The notes: a model not told the origin generated them from the sequence alone. Numbered from the stretch's first letter, positions 34,600 to 43,354 are shown. The stretch: DNA of 64,000 nucleotides from Pseudarthrobacter sp. fls2-241-R2A-127 (GCF_030209355.1 NZ_JARVSF010000043.1:1-64000), one strand, 5' to 3'. Program-made: numbers and translations.

Positions 34600-34656
34600 T
34601 GTTTCACCATAGGGAGTGGCCTAAACCCGTTCAATGACGCGGAAACGGGGGGTCAC
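34600..34656 (-). promoter_or_regulatory. ssuA promoter with sulfur-type dyad
   Basis: On the minus strand: dyad GTGACCCCCCGTTTCC (34656-34641), 6 bp, -35 TTGAAC (34634-34629), a 17-bp spacer, -10 TATGGT (34611-34606), then the ATG after six bases. The geometry matches the sir and cysG promoters. Confidence 0.6.
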
Positions 34657-34839
34657 GCACGTTCATCTAGCGTCATATTCGGCCGCCCGGAAACCCGGTT
34701 TCACGGATCCAGCCGCTGCGGCGTTGACCAACGGCCGCCACATGTGCCGCACCGTGCCGGCTGTGCCTCCCGGGCGTCCGGGCTAACGTGGCTACGAGGC
34801 TTGCCACAACAGCAAACCGCAGCTGCAAGGAGACCAGGC

Positions 34840-35277
34840 ATGGTGAACGTCCAGACCGAGATCCACATCGACAGGCCCCGTCTTGAAGTGGCGGAGTTCG
34901 CGGCAGACCCCGGGAACGCGCCCGCGTGGTACCGGAACATCCACAGCGCGCAACGGCTCGACGAGGGCCCTGCCGGAGTGGGCTCCAAGGTGGCGTTCAA
35001 GGCGAAATTCCTGGGCCAAGAGCTCACGTACACCTACGAGTTCGTGGAATACGTTGCCGGTGAGCGGTTGGTGATGAGGACGGCCCAGGGTCCCTTCCCC
35101 ATGCAGACCACCTACACCTGGACGGATGACGACGGCGGGACGCGCATGACGCTCGGCAACACCGGGAGTCCCTCGGGTTTCTCCCGGCTGGCAGGGTTGT
35201 TCATGGAGCCGATGGTCCGGCGTGAAACCCGGAAGGACCTGCAGAAGCTGAGGTCGATCCTCGAGGGCCGGACGTAG
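34840..35277 (+). CDS. SRPBCC-family protein
   Basis: A 145-residue SRPBCC/START-like protein, starting MVNVQTEIHIDRPRLEVAEF and containing ADPGNAPAWYRNIHSAQRLD and FVEYVAGERLVMRT. AAGGAGA lies six bases before the ATG. It is the only plus-strand gene in this part of the sulfur island and is divergent from ssuA. The left end of the IS3 element begins 14 bases after its stop, so the gene itself is intact. The ligand is unknown. Confidence 0.85.
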   Translation: MVNVQTEIHIDRPRLEVAEFAADPGNAPAWYRNIHSAQRLDEGPAGVGSKVAFKAKFLGQELTYTYEFVEYVAGERLVMRTAQGPFPMQTTYTWTDDDGGTRMTLGNTGSPSGFSRLAGLFMEPMVRRETRKDLQKLRSILEGRT

Positions 35278-35397
35278 GCCGTTAACCACGAAATCGCCGG
35301 AACGCTGCGGGCAAGCCGTTTAGGCCCTGTGTGTCAGGCTGTTGTGTGACAGTTTCGCTGTCGTTGCGGCCGGCGCGCAGGACGGGGAAGGTCCATC

Positions 35398-35844
35398 ATG
35401 GATTTCGTTATGCCTGTCCGTGTCACGAATCGGAAGCACTTCACGACCGACCAGAAGCACGCGATTCTGGATGAGTACGACAAATGCTTGGAGTGGGGCT
35501 CTAAGGCCGCATTCATCCGGGCGGCCGGCGTCACCGAAGGCACCATCAACACCTGGTGCCGGCAGAGGGAAGCCGGTCAGCTGAGGTCCAGATCCGACAC
35601 GGTAAAGGAGGACCAGCGATTGAACGCAGGCGATAAGCAGTTGCTCAAACGGGTCTTGAAAGAAAACGAAATCCTCAAGGCCAAACTGGCACGGTCCGAG
35701 GCTGCCGTGGACATTCTGGGAAAAGCTTCCGCGCTCTTGGACGCGATGGCCAAGAGCGCGGCGGCGACGGATCCGAAACTGGAAGAACCGGAGCCGCAGC
35801 GGCCCGAGTGGCTGACGCCAAAATCTGGAAAGACATCGCCCTGA
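35398..35844 (+). CDS. IS3 transposase OrfA
   Basis: A 148-residue protein. It has an N-terminal helix-turn-helix (KHFTTDQKHAILDEYDKCLE; AGVTEGTINTWCRQRE) followed by a leucine-zipper-like coiled coil (DKQLLKRVLKENEILKAKLA), as in OrfA of IS3 elements. GGGGAAGG precedes the ATG; an in-frame ATG five codons in is an alternative start. Its end overlaps orfB by 37 bases in the -1 frame. Four A residues at 35820-35823 within the overlap are a possible slippage site for making the OrfAB transposase. Confidence 0.88.
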   Translation: MDFVMPVRVTNRKHFTTDQKHAILDEYDKCLEWGSKAAFIRAAGVTEGTINTWCRQREAGQLRSRSDTVKEDQRLNAGDKQLLKRVLKENEILKAKLARSEAAVDILGKASALLDAMAKSAAATDPKLEEPEPQRPEWLTPKSGKTSP

Positions 35845-36848
35845 CCTTTGCCGGGAAACTGATCACGGCCGGCTGGTCAGCGGTGAAGGCCTGCGCCCTG
35901 GTGGGCATTCACCGCACGGCCTGGTACCGGCACTTGAGCCCGCCCACGCCGCCCGGGATCCTGGTGCCTCATGTCGACCGGGCCTACCCGAACCGGATCA
36001 GCGACGCCGAAGCCGAGGCGTTCATGGAGCTGTTGAACTCCCGGGAATACGCCAACCTTTCCGTTACCCAGGCCTACTACCGGATGCTCGATGCCGGGCA
36101 CTGCTTCTTCTCCATCGCCGCCGCCCATCGCATCGTGGCCCGGCACGGACAGAACGGCGACCGCCGCGAACAACGCACGGCAACCGGTCCCAAACGAGCC
36201 AAACCGGTCGTGCACGCCACCGCCCCGAACCAGCTGTGGAGCTGGGACATCACGATGCTCCACGGCCCGGGGAAACACACCTACCGGCTCTACACGATGT
36301 TGGACGTGTTCTCCCGCAAGGTCGTTGGGCACCGGGTCGAACACACCGAAACCGCGTCCCTGGCCGCGGCACTGATCAACGAGGCGGTCACCGTGAACCG
36401 GCAGCGCCCCGAGGTGCTTCATGCCGATAACGGGGCACCCATGAGGGCCGGCAGTACCCTTCAGCTGGCCCAGTCCCTGGGCATCACCCTGTCCTACTCC
36501 CGGCCAAGGGTCTCGGACGACAATCCCTACTCCGAATCACTGTTCAAGACCGTGAAATACGACCTGGACTTTCCGCGCCGCTTCCGCGACATCCAGCGCG
36601 CCCGGGACTACATGGCGGCTTTCTTCGACAACTACAACGCCAACCACCGCCACAGCGGTTTGAACTACTACACCCCGGACCTCGTCCACAAAGGGCGCGG
36701 GAACCAAGCACGCCTACAACGGCAAGCCACCCTCGACGCGATCTATGCACGCCATCCGCAGAGATACCGCAACAAACCTGCCGCACCAGCCGTGCCCTCC
36801 CAGGCCGGCATCAACCACAAAACCACCCCGCTGTCACAGACAGCTTGA
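35808..36848 (+). CDS. IS3 transposase OrfB (DDE integrase domain)
   Basis: A 346-residue catalytic protein of the rve/IS3 type. The DDE residues are Asp147 in LWSWDITMLHG, Asp207 in VLHADNGAPM and Glu243 in DNPYSESLFKTVKY, giving the DD35E spacing. The upstream HTH_21-like segment includes HRTAWYRHL and YANLSVTQAYYRMLDA. The GTG at 35808 could start it on its own, or it may be made as an OrfAB fusion by -1 frameshifting. Nothing suggests inactivation. Confidence 0.92.
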   Translation: MADAKIWKDIALTFAGKLITAGWSAVKACALVGIHRTAWYRHLSPPTPPGILVPHVDRAYPNRISDAEAEAFMELLNSREYANLSVTQAYYRMLDAGHCFFSIAAAHRIVARHGQNGDRREQRTATGPKRAKPVVHATAPNQLWSWDITMLHGPGKHTYRLYTMLDVFSRKVVGHRVEHTETASLAAALINEAVTVNRQRPEVLHADNGAPMRAGSTLQLAQSLGITLSYSRPRVSDDNPYSESLFKTVKYDLDFPRRFRDIQRARDYMAAFFDNYNANHRHSGLNYYTPDLVHKGRGNQARLQRQATLDAIYARHPQRYRNKPAAPAVPSQAGINHKTTPLSQTA

Positions 36849-36900
36849 TATATACCGTAGGAACGGCGAGCCCGCAGGTTTCCGGCGATTTGGACGCTGG

Positions 36901-38310
36901 CTAGATGCTGTAGCGCTCGTCCTCGTGGTCGCCCGGGTGGTCCTTGACCAGGCCGGCGGCCAGCGTGTTGCCGTCCAGGGGGTCGATCACCAGGAACGCT
37001 CCGGTGCGGCGGTGGTGCAGGTAGTTCTCCAGCGGCAGCGGGGCGGCGAGCCGGAGCTGCGCGTGGCCGATGTCGTTGAGCTCCAGGTTCGAGGCGGCCT
37101 CCAGTTTGAAGGTGGCCAGGTCCAGCTTGCCGGAGACGTTGCGGACCATGGCCTGCACCGTACGGGTGCCGTGCTTGACCAGCACCTTCTGGCCTTCGCG
37201 CAGCGGCTTGGGCGAGAGCCAGCAGAGGGCGGCGTACAGGTCGGCGGAGGCTTCGCGGACGGTGCCGGCGGCGGCGATGGTGTCACCGCGGGCGACGTCG
37301 AACTCGTCCGCCAGGCGAATGGCCACGGACTGCGGCGCGGCGGCTTCCTCCAGGGAAGCACCGGCGAAGTCGATGCCCACCACGGTGGTGGTCCGCGGGG
37401 ACTGGCCCGGCGCCAGGACGGAGACCTGGTCCCCCACCTTGACCGAGCCCTCGGTGATCTGGCCGGCGTAGGCGCGGTAGTCGCGGTACGCCTCCACGTC
37501 CAGGCCGGCGGCGACGGCGTCGGGGGCCAGCGCACCCTGCGGCCGGATCACCAGCTGGACCGGGAAGCGGAAGCTCTCCAAGTGGCTTTCGAGTTCGTCG
37601 GCTGCCGGGAGGGTTTCGAGGACCTCAAGCAGGGCGGGACCGGTGTACCAGGGGGTCCGCTCCGAGCGGTCCACCACGTTGTCGCCGTCGAGCGCCGAGA
37701 CCGGGATGACCAGGAGGTCGGAGATGCCGTCCGAGCCAAGGCCCAGTTCGCGGCCCACCTGCTGCACGTCGGATTCGATCTCGCGGAACACGGACTCGCT
37801 GAAGTCCACCAGGTCGATCTTGTTCACGGCCACGATCACGTGGGCCACGCGCAGCAGCTGCAGCACGGACAGGTGCCGGCGGGTCTGCTCGAGAACGCCC
37901 TTGCGGGCGTCGATGAGTACGACGACGGCATCCGCGGTGGACGCGCCCGTCACCGTGTTCTTGGTGTACTGCACGTGCCCGGGGCAGTCGGCGAGGATGA
38001 AGCTGCGCCGGTCAGTGGCGAAGTAGCGGTAGGCCACGTCGATGGTGATGCCCTGTTCGCGCTCGGCGCGCAGGCCGTCGGTCAGCAGGGCCAGGTCGAT
38101 CCCGCCCTTTTCGCCGCCGAAGCCTCGGTCCGCGGAGGTGCGGGCCACGGCGTCGAGGGTGTCAGCGAGGATGGCCTTGGAATCGTGAAGGAGGCGTCCC
38201 ACCAGCGTGGACTTGCCGTCGTCGACCGATCCCGCGGTGGCGAAGCGGAAGAGCGTGGTGGGCAGGGCTTCGTTGATGGATCCCGCCGGGATCTCGGAAA
38301 TCGTGGTCAT
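36901..38310 (-). CDS. cysN: Sulfate adenylyltransferase subunit 1 (GTPase)
   Basis: A 469-residue EF-Tu-like GTPase that drives sulfate activation by CysD to adenosine phosphosulfate. GTP motifs are FATAGSVDDGKSTLVGRLL, DCPGHVQYTKN and AVNKIDLVDFS. Its length shows that it lacks a fused CysC (APS kinase) domain. That fits a direct APS-reduction pathway, since the CysH here has the APS-reductase cysteine pattern. The ATG overlaps the cysD stop (TAATG). The IS3 element ends 10 bp beyond the stop codon, so the natural 3' end of the operon has been altered by insertion. Confidence 0.95.
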   Translation of the reverse strand: MTTISEIPAGSINEALPTTLFRFATAGSVDDGKSTLVGRLLHDSKAILADTLDAVARTSADRGFGGEKGGIDLALLTDGLRAEREQGITIDVAYRYFATDRRSFILADCPGHVQYTKNTVTGASTADAVVVLIDARKGVLEQTRRHLSVLQLLRVAHVIVAVNKIDLVDFSESVFREIESDVQQVGRELGLGSDGISDLLVIPVSALDGDNVVDRSERTPWYTGPALLEVLETLPAADELESHLESFRFPVQLVIRPQGALAPDAVAAGLDVEAYRDYRAYAGQITEGSVKVGDQVSVLAPGQSPRTTTVVGIDFAGASLEEAAAPQSVAIRLADEFDVARGDTIAAAGTVREASADLYAALCWLSPKPLREGQKVLVKHGTRTVQAMVRNVSGKLDLATFKLEAASNLELNDIGHAQLRLAAPLPLENYLHHRRTGAFLVIDPLDGNTLAAGLVKDHPGDHEDERYSI

Positions 38311-39254
38311 TAGAAGTACCCGTCCTTCTTGCGGTCTTCCATGGCGGCCTCGGAGATGCGGTCATCTGCGCGGGTGGCGCCACGTTCGGTCAGGGTGGAG
38401 GCGGCAACTTCAACCACCACGTCGGACACCGTGAAGGCGTTCGACTCCACGGCGCCGGTGCAGGACATGTCGCCCACGGTCCGGTAGCGGACGGTCTTGG
38501 TGATGACTTCCTCGTCGGGGCGCGGCTGTGACACCTCGCCCACGGCACGCCACATGCCGTCGCGGGCGAACACCTCGCGCTGGTGGGCGTAGTACAGGCC
38601 GGGGAGCTCGATGTTCTCGCGTTCGATGTAGCGCCAGATGTCCAGCTCGGTCCAGTTGCTGATGGGGAACGCGCGCACGTGCTGGCCCACGGTGTGGCGG
38701 CCGTTGTACAGGTTCCACAGCTCGGGGCGCTGGTTGCGCGGGTCCCACTGGCCGAACTCGTCGCGCAGGCTCAGGATGCGCTCCTTGGCCCGGGCCTTGT
38801 CCTCGTCGCGGCGGCCGCCGCCGAACACGGCGTCGAACTTGTTCTGCTGGATTGCGTCCAGCAGCGGGACGGTCTGCAGCGGGTTGCGGGTGCCGTCGGC
38901 ACGCTCGGCGAGTTCGCCGCGGTCAATGAACTCCTGCACGGAACCCACTACGAGCTTCAGGCCGAGGCGCTCAACAGTGCGGTCGCGGAAGTCGATGACC
39001 TCGGGGAAGTTGTGGCCGGTGTCCACGTGCAGCACGGGGAACGGAACCTTCCCCGGCCAGAACGCCTTGGTGGCCAGGTGCAGCATCACCACAGAGTCCT
39101 TGCCGCCGGAGAACAGCAGCGCAGGCTTCTCGAACTCGGCAACAACCTCGCGGATGATGTGGATGGCCTCGGACTCAAGGGTGTCCAGGCTGCTCAGTCG
39201 GGTTGAGACGCCGGCCTTGGTCACCTGGGTCTCCTCGGTAAGTGAAGTGCTCAT
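38310..39254 (-). CDS. cysD: Sulfate adenylyltransferase subunit 2
   Basis: A 314-residue ATP-pyrophosphatase-family enzyme that adenylates sulfate with ATP. The PP-loop is ALLFSGGKDSVVMLHLATKAF, followed by VLHVDTGHNFPEVIDFRDR and FGGGRRDEDKARAKER. I chose ATG 39254 (MSTSLTEETQVTK), whose ATGA overlaps the cysH stop; the frame stays open further upstream. CysD acts as a complex with CysN. Expected regulation is by sulfur supply through the sir promoter, because the four genes overlap and form one operon. Confidence 0.95.
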   Translation of the reverse strand: MSTSLTEETQVTKAGVSTRLSSLDTLESEAIHIIREVVAEFEKPALLFSGGKDSVVMLHLATKAFWPGKVPFPVLHVDTGHNFPEVIDFRDRTVERLGLKLVVGSVQEFIDRGELAERADGTRNPLQTVPLLDAIQQNKFDAVFGGGRRDEDKARAKERILSLRDEFGQWDPRNQRPELWNLYNGRHTVGQHVRAFPISNWTELDIWRYIERENIELPGLYYAHQREVFARDGMWRAVGEVSQPRPDEEVITKTVRYRTVGDMSCTGAVESNAFTVSDVVVEVAASTLTERGATRADDRISEAAMEDRKKDGYF

Positions 39255-39973
39255 ACGTGTAGTCCGCATTCTGTCTTGTCGGATCCTGCCCAGCGGCCGG
39301 CGCGGGGATCTTCGCCGGGCGCCACCTTGCGGGTGCAGGGCTGGCAGCCAATGGAGGGGTAACCCTGGGAAAGCAGCGGGTTGACGGGCAAAAGGTTGTC
39401 GTCCGAGTACTGGACCAGCTCGTCGAACGTCCAGGCTGCCATCGGGTTGACCTTGACCAGGCCGTTCTTCTCGTCCCAACTGACCAGCGGGGTGTTGGTG
39501 CGGGTGGGGGCCTCATCGCGGCGGACGCCGGTGAACCAGAGTTCGTAGCCTGCCAGGGTCCGCTGCAGCGGGGCCACCTTGCGGAGGGCGCAGCACTGGG
39601 CGGCGTCGCGGGCGAAGAGGTCCTTGCCCAGGAGCCGGTCCTGCTGCTCCACGGTGTTCTCCGGGAGGACGTCCACCACGTTGACGCGGAGGTTTGCGGC
39701 CACCTCGTCGCGGGTGGCGTAGGTTTCCGGGAAGTGGTAGCCGGTCTCCAGGAACAGGACGTCGACGCCGGGCATCTGGTCAGCGACCAGGGCGGGCAGG
39801 ACCGCGTCGGCCATGGAGCAGGCGACGGCGACCGCGGACAGGTCGAAGTTCCGCTCCACCCAAGCGATCACGTCGCGGGCGGGAGCGTCCCAGCCGAGTT
39901 CGGCAGCGCCGGCTTCGGCCAGGGCCTTGAGCTCTTCCTTGGAACGGAGCTTGGCCGGCTGTGCGGTTGTCAC
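39251..39973 (-). CDS. cysH: Adenylyl-sulfate (APS) reductase, CysH type
   Basis: A 240-residue PAPS/APS reductase that makes sulfite from activated sulfate. It carries the DAAQCCALRKVAPLQRTLAGY and GCQPCTRKVAPGEDPRAGRW cysteine pairs that bind a [4Fe-4S] cluster in APS-type enzymes, and the C-terminal catalytic ECGLH. The start is GTG 39973, with GGAGG eight bases upstream. GTG and the sir stop share bases (GTGA). The frame is open upstream of the GTG, but those codons lie inside sir. Confidence 0.93.
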   Translation of the reverse strand: MTTAQPAKLRSKEELKALAEAGAAELGWDAPARDVIAWVERNFDLSAVAVACSMADAVLPALVADQMPGVDVLFLETGYHFPETYATRDEVAANLRVNVVDVLPENTVEQQDRLLGKDLFARDAAQCCALRKVAPLQRTLAGYELWFTGVRRDEAPTRTNTPLVSWDEKNGLVKVNPMAAWTFDELVQYSDDNLLPVNPLLSQGYPSIGCQPCTRKVAPGEDPRAGRWAGSDKTECGLHV

Positions 39974-41715
39974 TGGAGTGCCTCCTCGTCTGCTGCGTGG
40001 GCCCATTCGGCGAAGGTCTGCCCCTCGGCCCGGTCCGCGACGAACCGGCGGACCACGCGCTCCACGTAATCGGGCAGGTCGTCGACGTAGACCTTCAGGC
40101 CGCGGACTGTACGTCCCAGGCCTGCTTCCTCGCGGGTGTTGTTTGCCAGGCCGCCGCCAAGGTGGACCTGGAAACCCGGGGAGGGATCGCCGTCGGGCGT
40201 TGGCAGCATCATGCCCTTGAGGCCGATGTCCGCCGTCTGGATACGGGCGCAGGAGTTGGGGCAACCGTTGATGTGCAGGGACAGTGCCTGCGGCAGCTGT
40301 CCGGATTCCGCGAGGTCGGCCAGGCGGCGTTCCAGCTCGGCCACGGCCGTGGCGGCGGTCATCTTGGTTTCAACGATGGCCAGCTTGCAGTACTCGATAC
40401 CTGTGCAGGCGATGGTGCCGCGGCGGAACACTGACGGCCGTGCGGACAGGCCCAGGGCGTCCAGTTCTGCCACGAGGGGCTCCACCTGGTCCTTGTCGAC
40501 GTCCAGGACCACGAGTTTCTGGTGCGGGGTGGTGCGCAGCCGGTAGGAGCCGCGTGCCTCGAGGGTGTCGGCGAGCTTGACCAGTGCCGAGCCGGAGAGC
40601 CGTCCGGCCAGCGGCGTGGCGCCGATGAAGAACTTGCCGTCCTTCTGCTCGTGCACGCCCACGTGGTCGCCCGGGGTGGACGGTTTGGGGGCGGCGGGAC
40701 CGTCGGCCAGCTTGTACCCGAGGTATTCGTCCTCGAGGATCTGGCGGAACTTCTCCGGACCCCAGTCGGCCATCAGGAACTTCAGGCGCGCCTTGGTCCG
40801 CATGCGGCGGTATCCGTAGTCGCGGAAGATGCTGGTGACCCCGAGCCACACGTCGGCAGCCTGGTCCGGGGTGACGAACGCGCCCAGGCGCTTGCCCAGC
40901 ATGGGGTTGGTGGACAGTGCGCCGCCGGCCCAGAGGTCGTAGCCGATGCCGAGTTCCGGGTGCTTGACGCCCACGAGGGCGAAGTCGTTGATCTCGTGGA
41001 CCACGTCCTGGCTGGGGTGGCCCGTGATGGCGGTCTTGTACTTGCGCGGCAGGTTGGACAGCAGCGGGTTGCCGATGAACCGCTCCCCCAGCTCGGCGAT
41101 GAGCGGGGTGGGATCGATGATCTCGTCCTTGGCGATGCCGGCCACGGGCGAGCCCAGGATGACGCGGGGCACGTCGCCGCAGGCTTCGGTGGTGGACAGG
41201 CCCACGGATTCCAGGCGGTTCCAGATCTCGGGGATGTCCTCCACCTGGATCCAGTGCAGCTGGATGTTCTGGCGGTCGGTGAGGTCCGCCGAGTCGCGGG
41301 CGAAGTCCACGGAGATCCGGCCGATCACGCGCAGCTGCTCGGTGGTGAGCGCACCGCCGTCGATCCGTACCCGGAGCATGAAGTACTTGTCCTCAAGCTC
41401 GTGCGGCTCCAGCGTAGCGGTCTTGCCGCCGTCGATCCCCTGCTTGCGCTGGGTGTACAGGCCCCACCAGCGGAACCGGCCGTGCAGGTCCTGGCTCGGG
41501 ATGGCGTCGAAGCCTTCCTTGGCGTAGATGGTCTCGATACGCTCGCGGACATTCAGGCCGTCGTCTTCCTGTTTCCAGGTTTCGTTGGCATTCAGCGGCG
41601 TCTTGCCGTCCACCTTCCACTGGCCGTGCGGCTTCGCGGCGGGGCGGGACGGGCGTGCGGGGCGCTTGGTGGCGGCGGAGTCCGCAGACGCTCCGGCTAG
41701 AGCTGTATCAGTCAT
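39970..41715 (-). CDS. sir: Ferredoxin-sulfite reductase
   Basis: A 581-residue siroheme and [4Fe-4S] enzyme that reduces sulfite to sulfide with six electrons from ferredoxin. The cluster/siroheme cysteines are Cys437 and Cys443 (ACTGIEYCKLAIVE) and Cys485 and Cys489 (NGCPNSCARIQ). Both siroheme-binding repeats of the nitrite/sulfite reductase fold are present. A nitrite reductase is possible in this superfamily, but the cysHDN operon decides for sulfite. The ATG lies six bases after a -10 and has no Shine-Dalgarno, as for cysG and ssuA. No ferredoxin gene is found alongside it. Confidence 0.94.
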   Translation of the reverse strand: MTDTALAGASADSAATKRPARPSRPAAKPHGQWKVDGKTPLNANETWKQEDDGLNVRERIETIYAKEGFDAIPSQDLHGRFRWWGLYTQRKQGIDGGKTATLEPHELEDKYFMLRVRIDGGALTTEQLRVIGRISVDFARDSADLTDRQNIQLHWIQVEDIPEIWNRLESVGLSTTEACGDVPRVILGSPVAGIAKDEIIDPTPLIAELGERFIGNPLLSNLPRKYKTAITGHPSQDVVHEINDFALVGVKHPELGIGYDLWAGGALSTNPMLGKRLGAFVTPDQAADVWLGVTSIFRDYGYRRMRTKARLKFLMADWGPEKFRQILEDEYLGYKLADGPAAPKPSTPGDHVGVHEQKDGKFFIGATPLAGRLSGSALVKLADTLEARGSYRLRTTPHQKLVVLDVDKDQVEPLVAELDALGLSARPSVFRRGTIACTGIEYCKLAIVETKMTAATAVAELERRLADLAESGQLPQALSLHINGCPNSCARIQTADIGLKGMMLPTPDGDPSPGFQVHLGGGLANNTREEAGLGRTVRGLKVYVDDLPDYVERVVRRFVADRAEGQTFAEWAHAADEEALQ

Positions 41716-41773
41716 GCATCGACTGTAGGTCGCCCCCGATTTACGTCACAAAGGTCCGGAAACGCTGAGTCAC
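41716..41773 (-). promoter_or_regulatory. sir operon promoter with sulfur-type dyad
   Basis: On the minus strand: dyad GTGACTCAGCGTTTCC (41773-41758), 6 bp (GGACCT), -35 TTGTGA (41751-41746), 18-bp spacer, -10 TACAGT (41727-41722), six bases, ATG. The dyad overlaps the sirB stop codon. Confidence 0.6.
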
Positions 41774-42639
41774 CTAGGGAAATATTTCGTCACGAAACGC
41801 CGGATGGCCTTGAAGATGCCACCCTGCTGTGCATCGGCGGGAGCCTTGGGCACGCCCGCCTTCGGCGCCGCCGGTCCCGACGCCGGGGCAGCTTCGGAGG
41901 GTGCTTCGTGCATCATCGCGACGGCGGCGTCGTACCTGTCCAGCGCAATTTCCGCGAGCGTCGCGGACGGCAGCAGGGGTTCGGTGACGACGTCGGCCCC
42001 CGCCTTCGCGAGCTGGTCGTGGAAGAAGCCCGGCGCCAGCAGGTAGGAGGCAATCACCACCCGGCCGCCGACGTCGACAGCTCCCGCGGACTCCCCCGCT
42101 CCGGCGCCTCCTGCCAGCTCCTCCCGAAGCATGGCGACGGCGTCGGGCACGGAAGGCTTGGCGGAGGCACCGTAAGCCGCCACGATCCGGTTGGACCGAA
42201 GCGCCTGCAGCTGGCCCAGCAGCTCCTCGACGCTGACCGCGGCGTTGGGGTTCGACGATCCCGCGGCGGCAAGGACGACGACGTCGTTGTCCGTGGTGCC
42301 CGCCTCACGCAGCCGCTGGTCCAGGAGTTCGGCAAGGCGCGGATCCGGGCCCAGCGGAGCGGCGGCGGCGCTGCCGGGGCGGCTCTTCACGGCCCGCGCA
42401 ATGTCCACCTTCACGTGGTATCCAACACTTAGCAGCAGCGGAACCACTACCGCCGGCTCACCCTCCGGCAGGCCCGCAACCACATCCACCAAGTCCGGCT
42501 GCTGGACGTCCACATAGGCTTCCCGGACGTCCAGTCCGGGGCGCAGTGCGGCGATGGCGGCACGCAGGGCGTTGACCTCCGCGGCTCCCTGTGTGTTGGA
42601 CGTCCCATGGGCGCACGCGATCATGATGGGGCTGTTCAT
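41770..42639 (-). CDS. sirB: Sirohydrochlorin chelatase (SirB/CbiX family)
   Basis: A 289-residue two-domain chelatase expected to insert iron into sirohydrochlorin to complete siroheme. The N-terminal domain begins MNSPIMIACAHGTSNTQGAAEV with the catalytic-type His, and contains the VVPLLLSVGYHVKVDI stretch with a second metal-site His. The C-terminal domain includes VVVLAAAGSSNPNAAVSVEELL, where a His is replaced by Ala. A low-complexity Ala/Pro segment and a basic tail (RRFVTKYFPR) close the protein. I use the ATG at 42639. It lies upstream of sir, whose promoter overlaps its stop. Confidence 0.87.
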   Translation of the reverse strand: MNSPIMIACAHGTSNTQGAAEVNALRAAIAALRPGLDVREAYVDVQQPDLVDVVAGLPEGEPAVVVPLLLSVGYHVKVDIARAVKSRPGSAAAAPLGPDPRLAELLDQRLREAGTTDNDVVVLAAAGSSNPNAAVSVEELLGQLQALRSNRIVAAYGASAKPSVPDAVAMLREELAGGAGAGESAGAVDVGGRVVIASYLLAPGFFHDQLAKAGADVVTEPLLPSATLAEIALDRYDAAVAMMHEAPSEAAPASGPAAPKAGVPKAPADAQQGGIFKAIRRFVTKYFPR

Positions 42640-42700
42640 AGGGGCTAGCGTAACGTTGGAGCCGCCCTGTCCGCCCTCTTTGAAATACCCGGGACGCCCC

Positions 42701-43354
42701 ATGACATTCGCCTTTGACAACTCCCCGGTATGGCTGGATCTGCTGGGCGTGTTCTTCTTTGCCGTCTCGGGTTCGCTGCTGGCGGCGCGGAAGCAGATCG
42801 ACATTGTCGGCTCCCTGCTCCTGGCCTCGCTGGTGGGCCTGGGCGGCGGCGTGATCCGGGACGTCATCCTGGTCATGGTTCCGGCGGCGTTCACCAACCC
42901 CGCATACCTGGCACCACCGCTGCTGGCCACGGTCCTGGTGTTCTTCCTGTTCTCCAGCGTCCAGCGGTACACGTCCCTGCTGATCCTCTTCGACGCGGCA
43001 GGCCTGGCCCTGTTCTGCATGACCGGCACGCTTAAGGCCCTGGCCACCGGCCTGAACCCGGTGGCGTCCGTATTGCTGGGGGTGACCACCGCGGTGGGCG
43101 GCGGGCTGCTGCGGGACATCACCGCCAACGAGGTTCCGGAATTGTTCAACCCCAAGGATATTTACGCGCTGCCGGCGTTCCTGGGTTCGTCGTTGACTGC
43201 TGTGCTGTGGGTCCTGGGCGTATTCAACGTGCTGACGGCCGCGGCCATCGCGGCAGTGGTTTTCACGTTCCGTGTCCTCGCCTGGCGGCGTTCGTGGCAG
43301 GCGCCACTCGCCGTGCGCGGATGGCACCGGCGGGCTGGCAATACAGGGCCGTAG
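42701..43354 (+). CDS. TRIC/UPF0126-family cation channel protein
   Basis: A 217-residue membrane protein with seven hydrophobic segments arranged as two related halves (LLGVFFFAVSGSLLAARKQ; LGGGVIRDVILVM ... LFDAAGLALFCMTGTLKAL; VGGGLLRDITANEVPELF). Duplicated 'GGGxxRD' motifs are the mark of the TRIC (UPF0126) family, now known as trimeric cation channels. The ATG at 42701 follows a weak GGGA; the open frame before it has no support. It is divergent from sirB across 61 bp. Confidence 0.88.
   Translation: MTFAFDNSPVWLDLLGVFFFAVSGSLLAARKQIDIVGSLLLASLVGLGGGVIRDVILVMVPAAFTNPAYLAPPLLATVLVFFLFSSVQRYTSLLILFDAAGLALFCMTGTLKALATGLNPVASVLLGVTTAVGGGLLRDITANEVPELFNPKDIYALPAFLGSSLTAVLWVLGVFNVLTAAAIAAVVFTFRVLAWRRSWQAPLAVRGWHRRAGNTGP

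Larger units (their letters stand above)
35291..36891 (+). mobile_element. IS3-family insertion sequence, complete
   Basis: About 1.6 kb with two overlapping transposase frames and imperfect terminal inverted repeats of about 62 bp. The outer 30 bases (AAATCGCCGGAA at each end, then CTGCGGGC and GCCGTT) match in 26 positions. Further in, the two ends differ largely by A/G and C/T changes. It sits between the stop of the SRPBCC gene (35277) and the stop of cysN (36901), leaving both genes intact. No target-site duplication is evident (ACG at the left, GGA at the right). Exact outer ends are uncertain by a few bases. Confidence 0.85.

Noticed and set aside
35321..35352. IS3 left end at the TGTGTGTCAGG stretch rather than 35291
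   Set aside because: The inverted match continues outward for 30 bases with 26 identities at both ends, so the element must reach to about 35291 and 36891.
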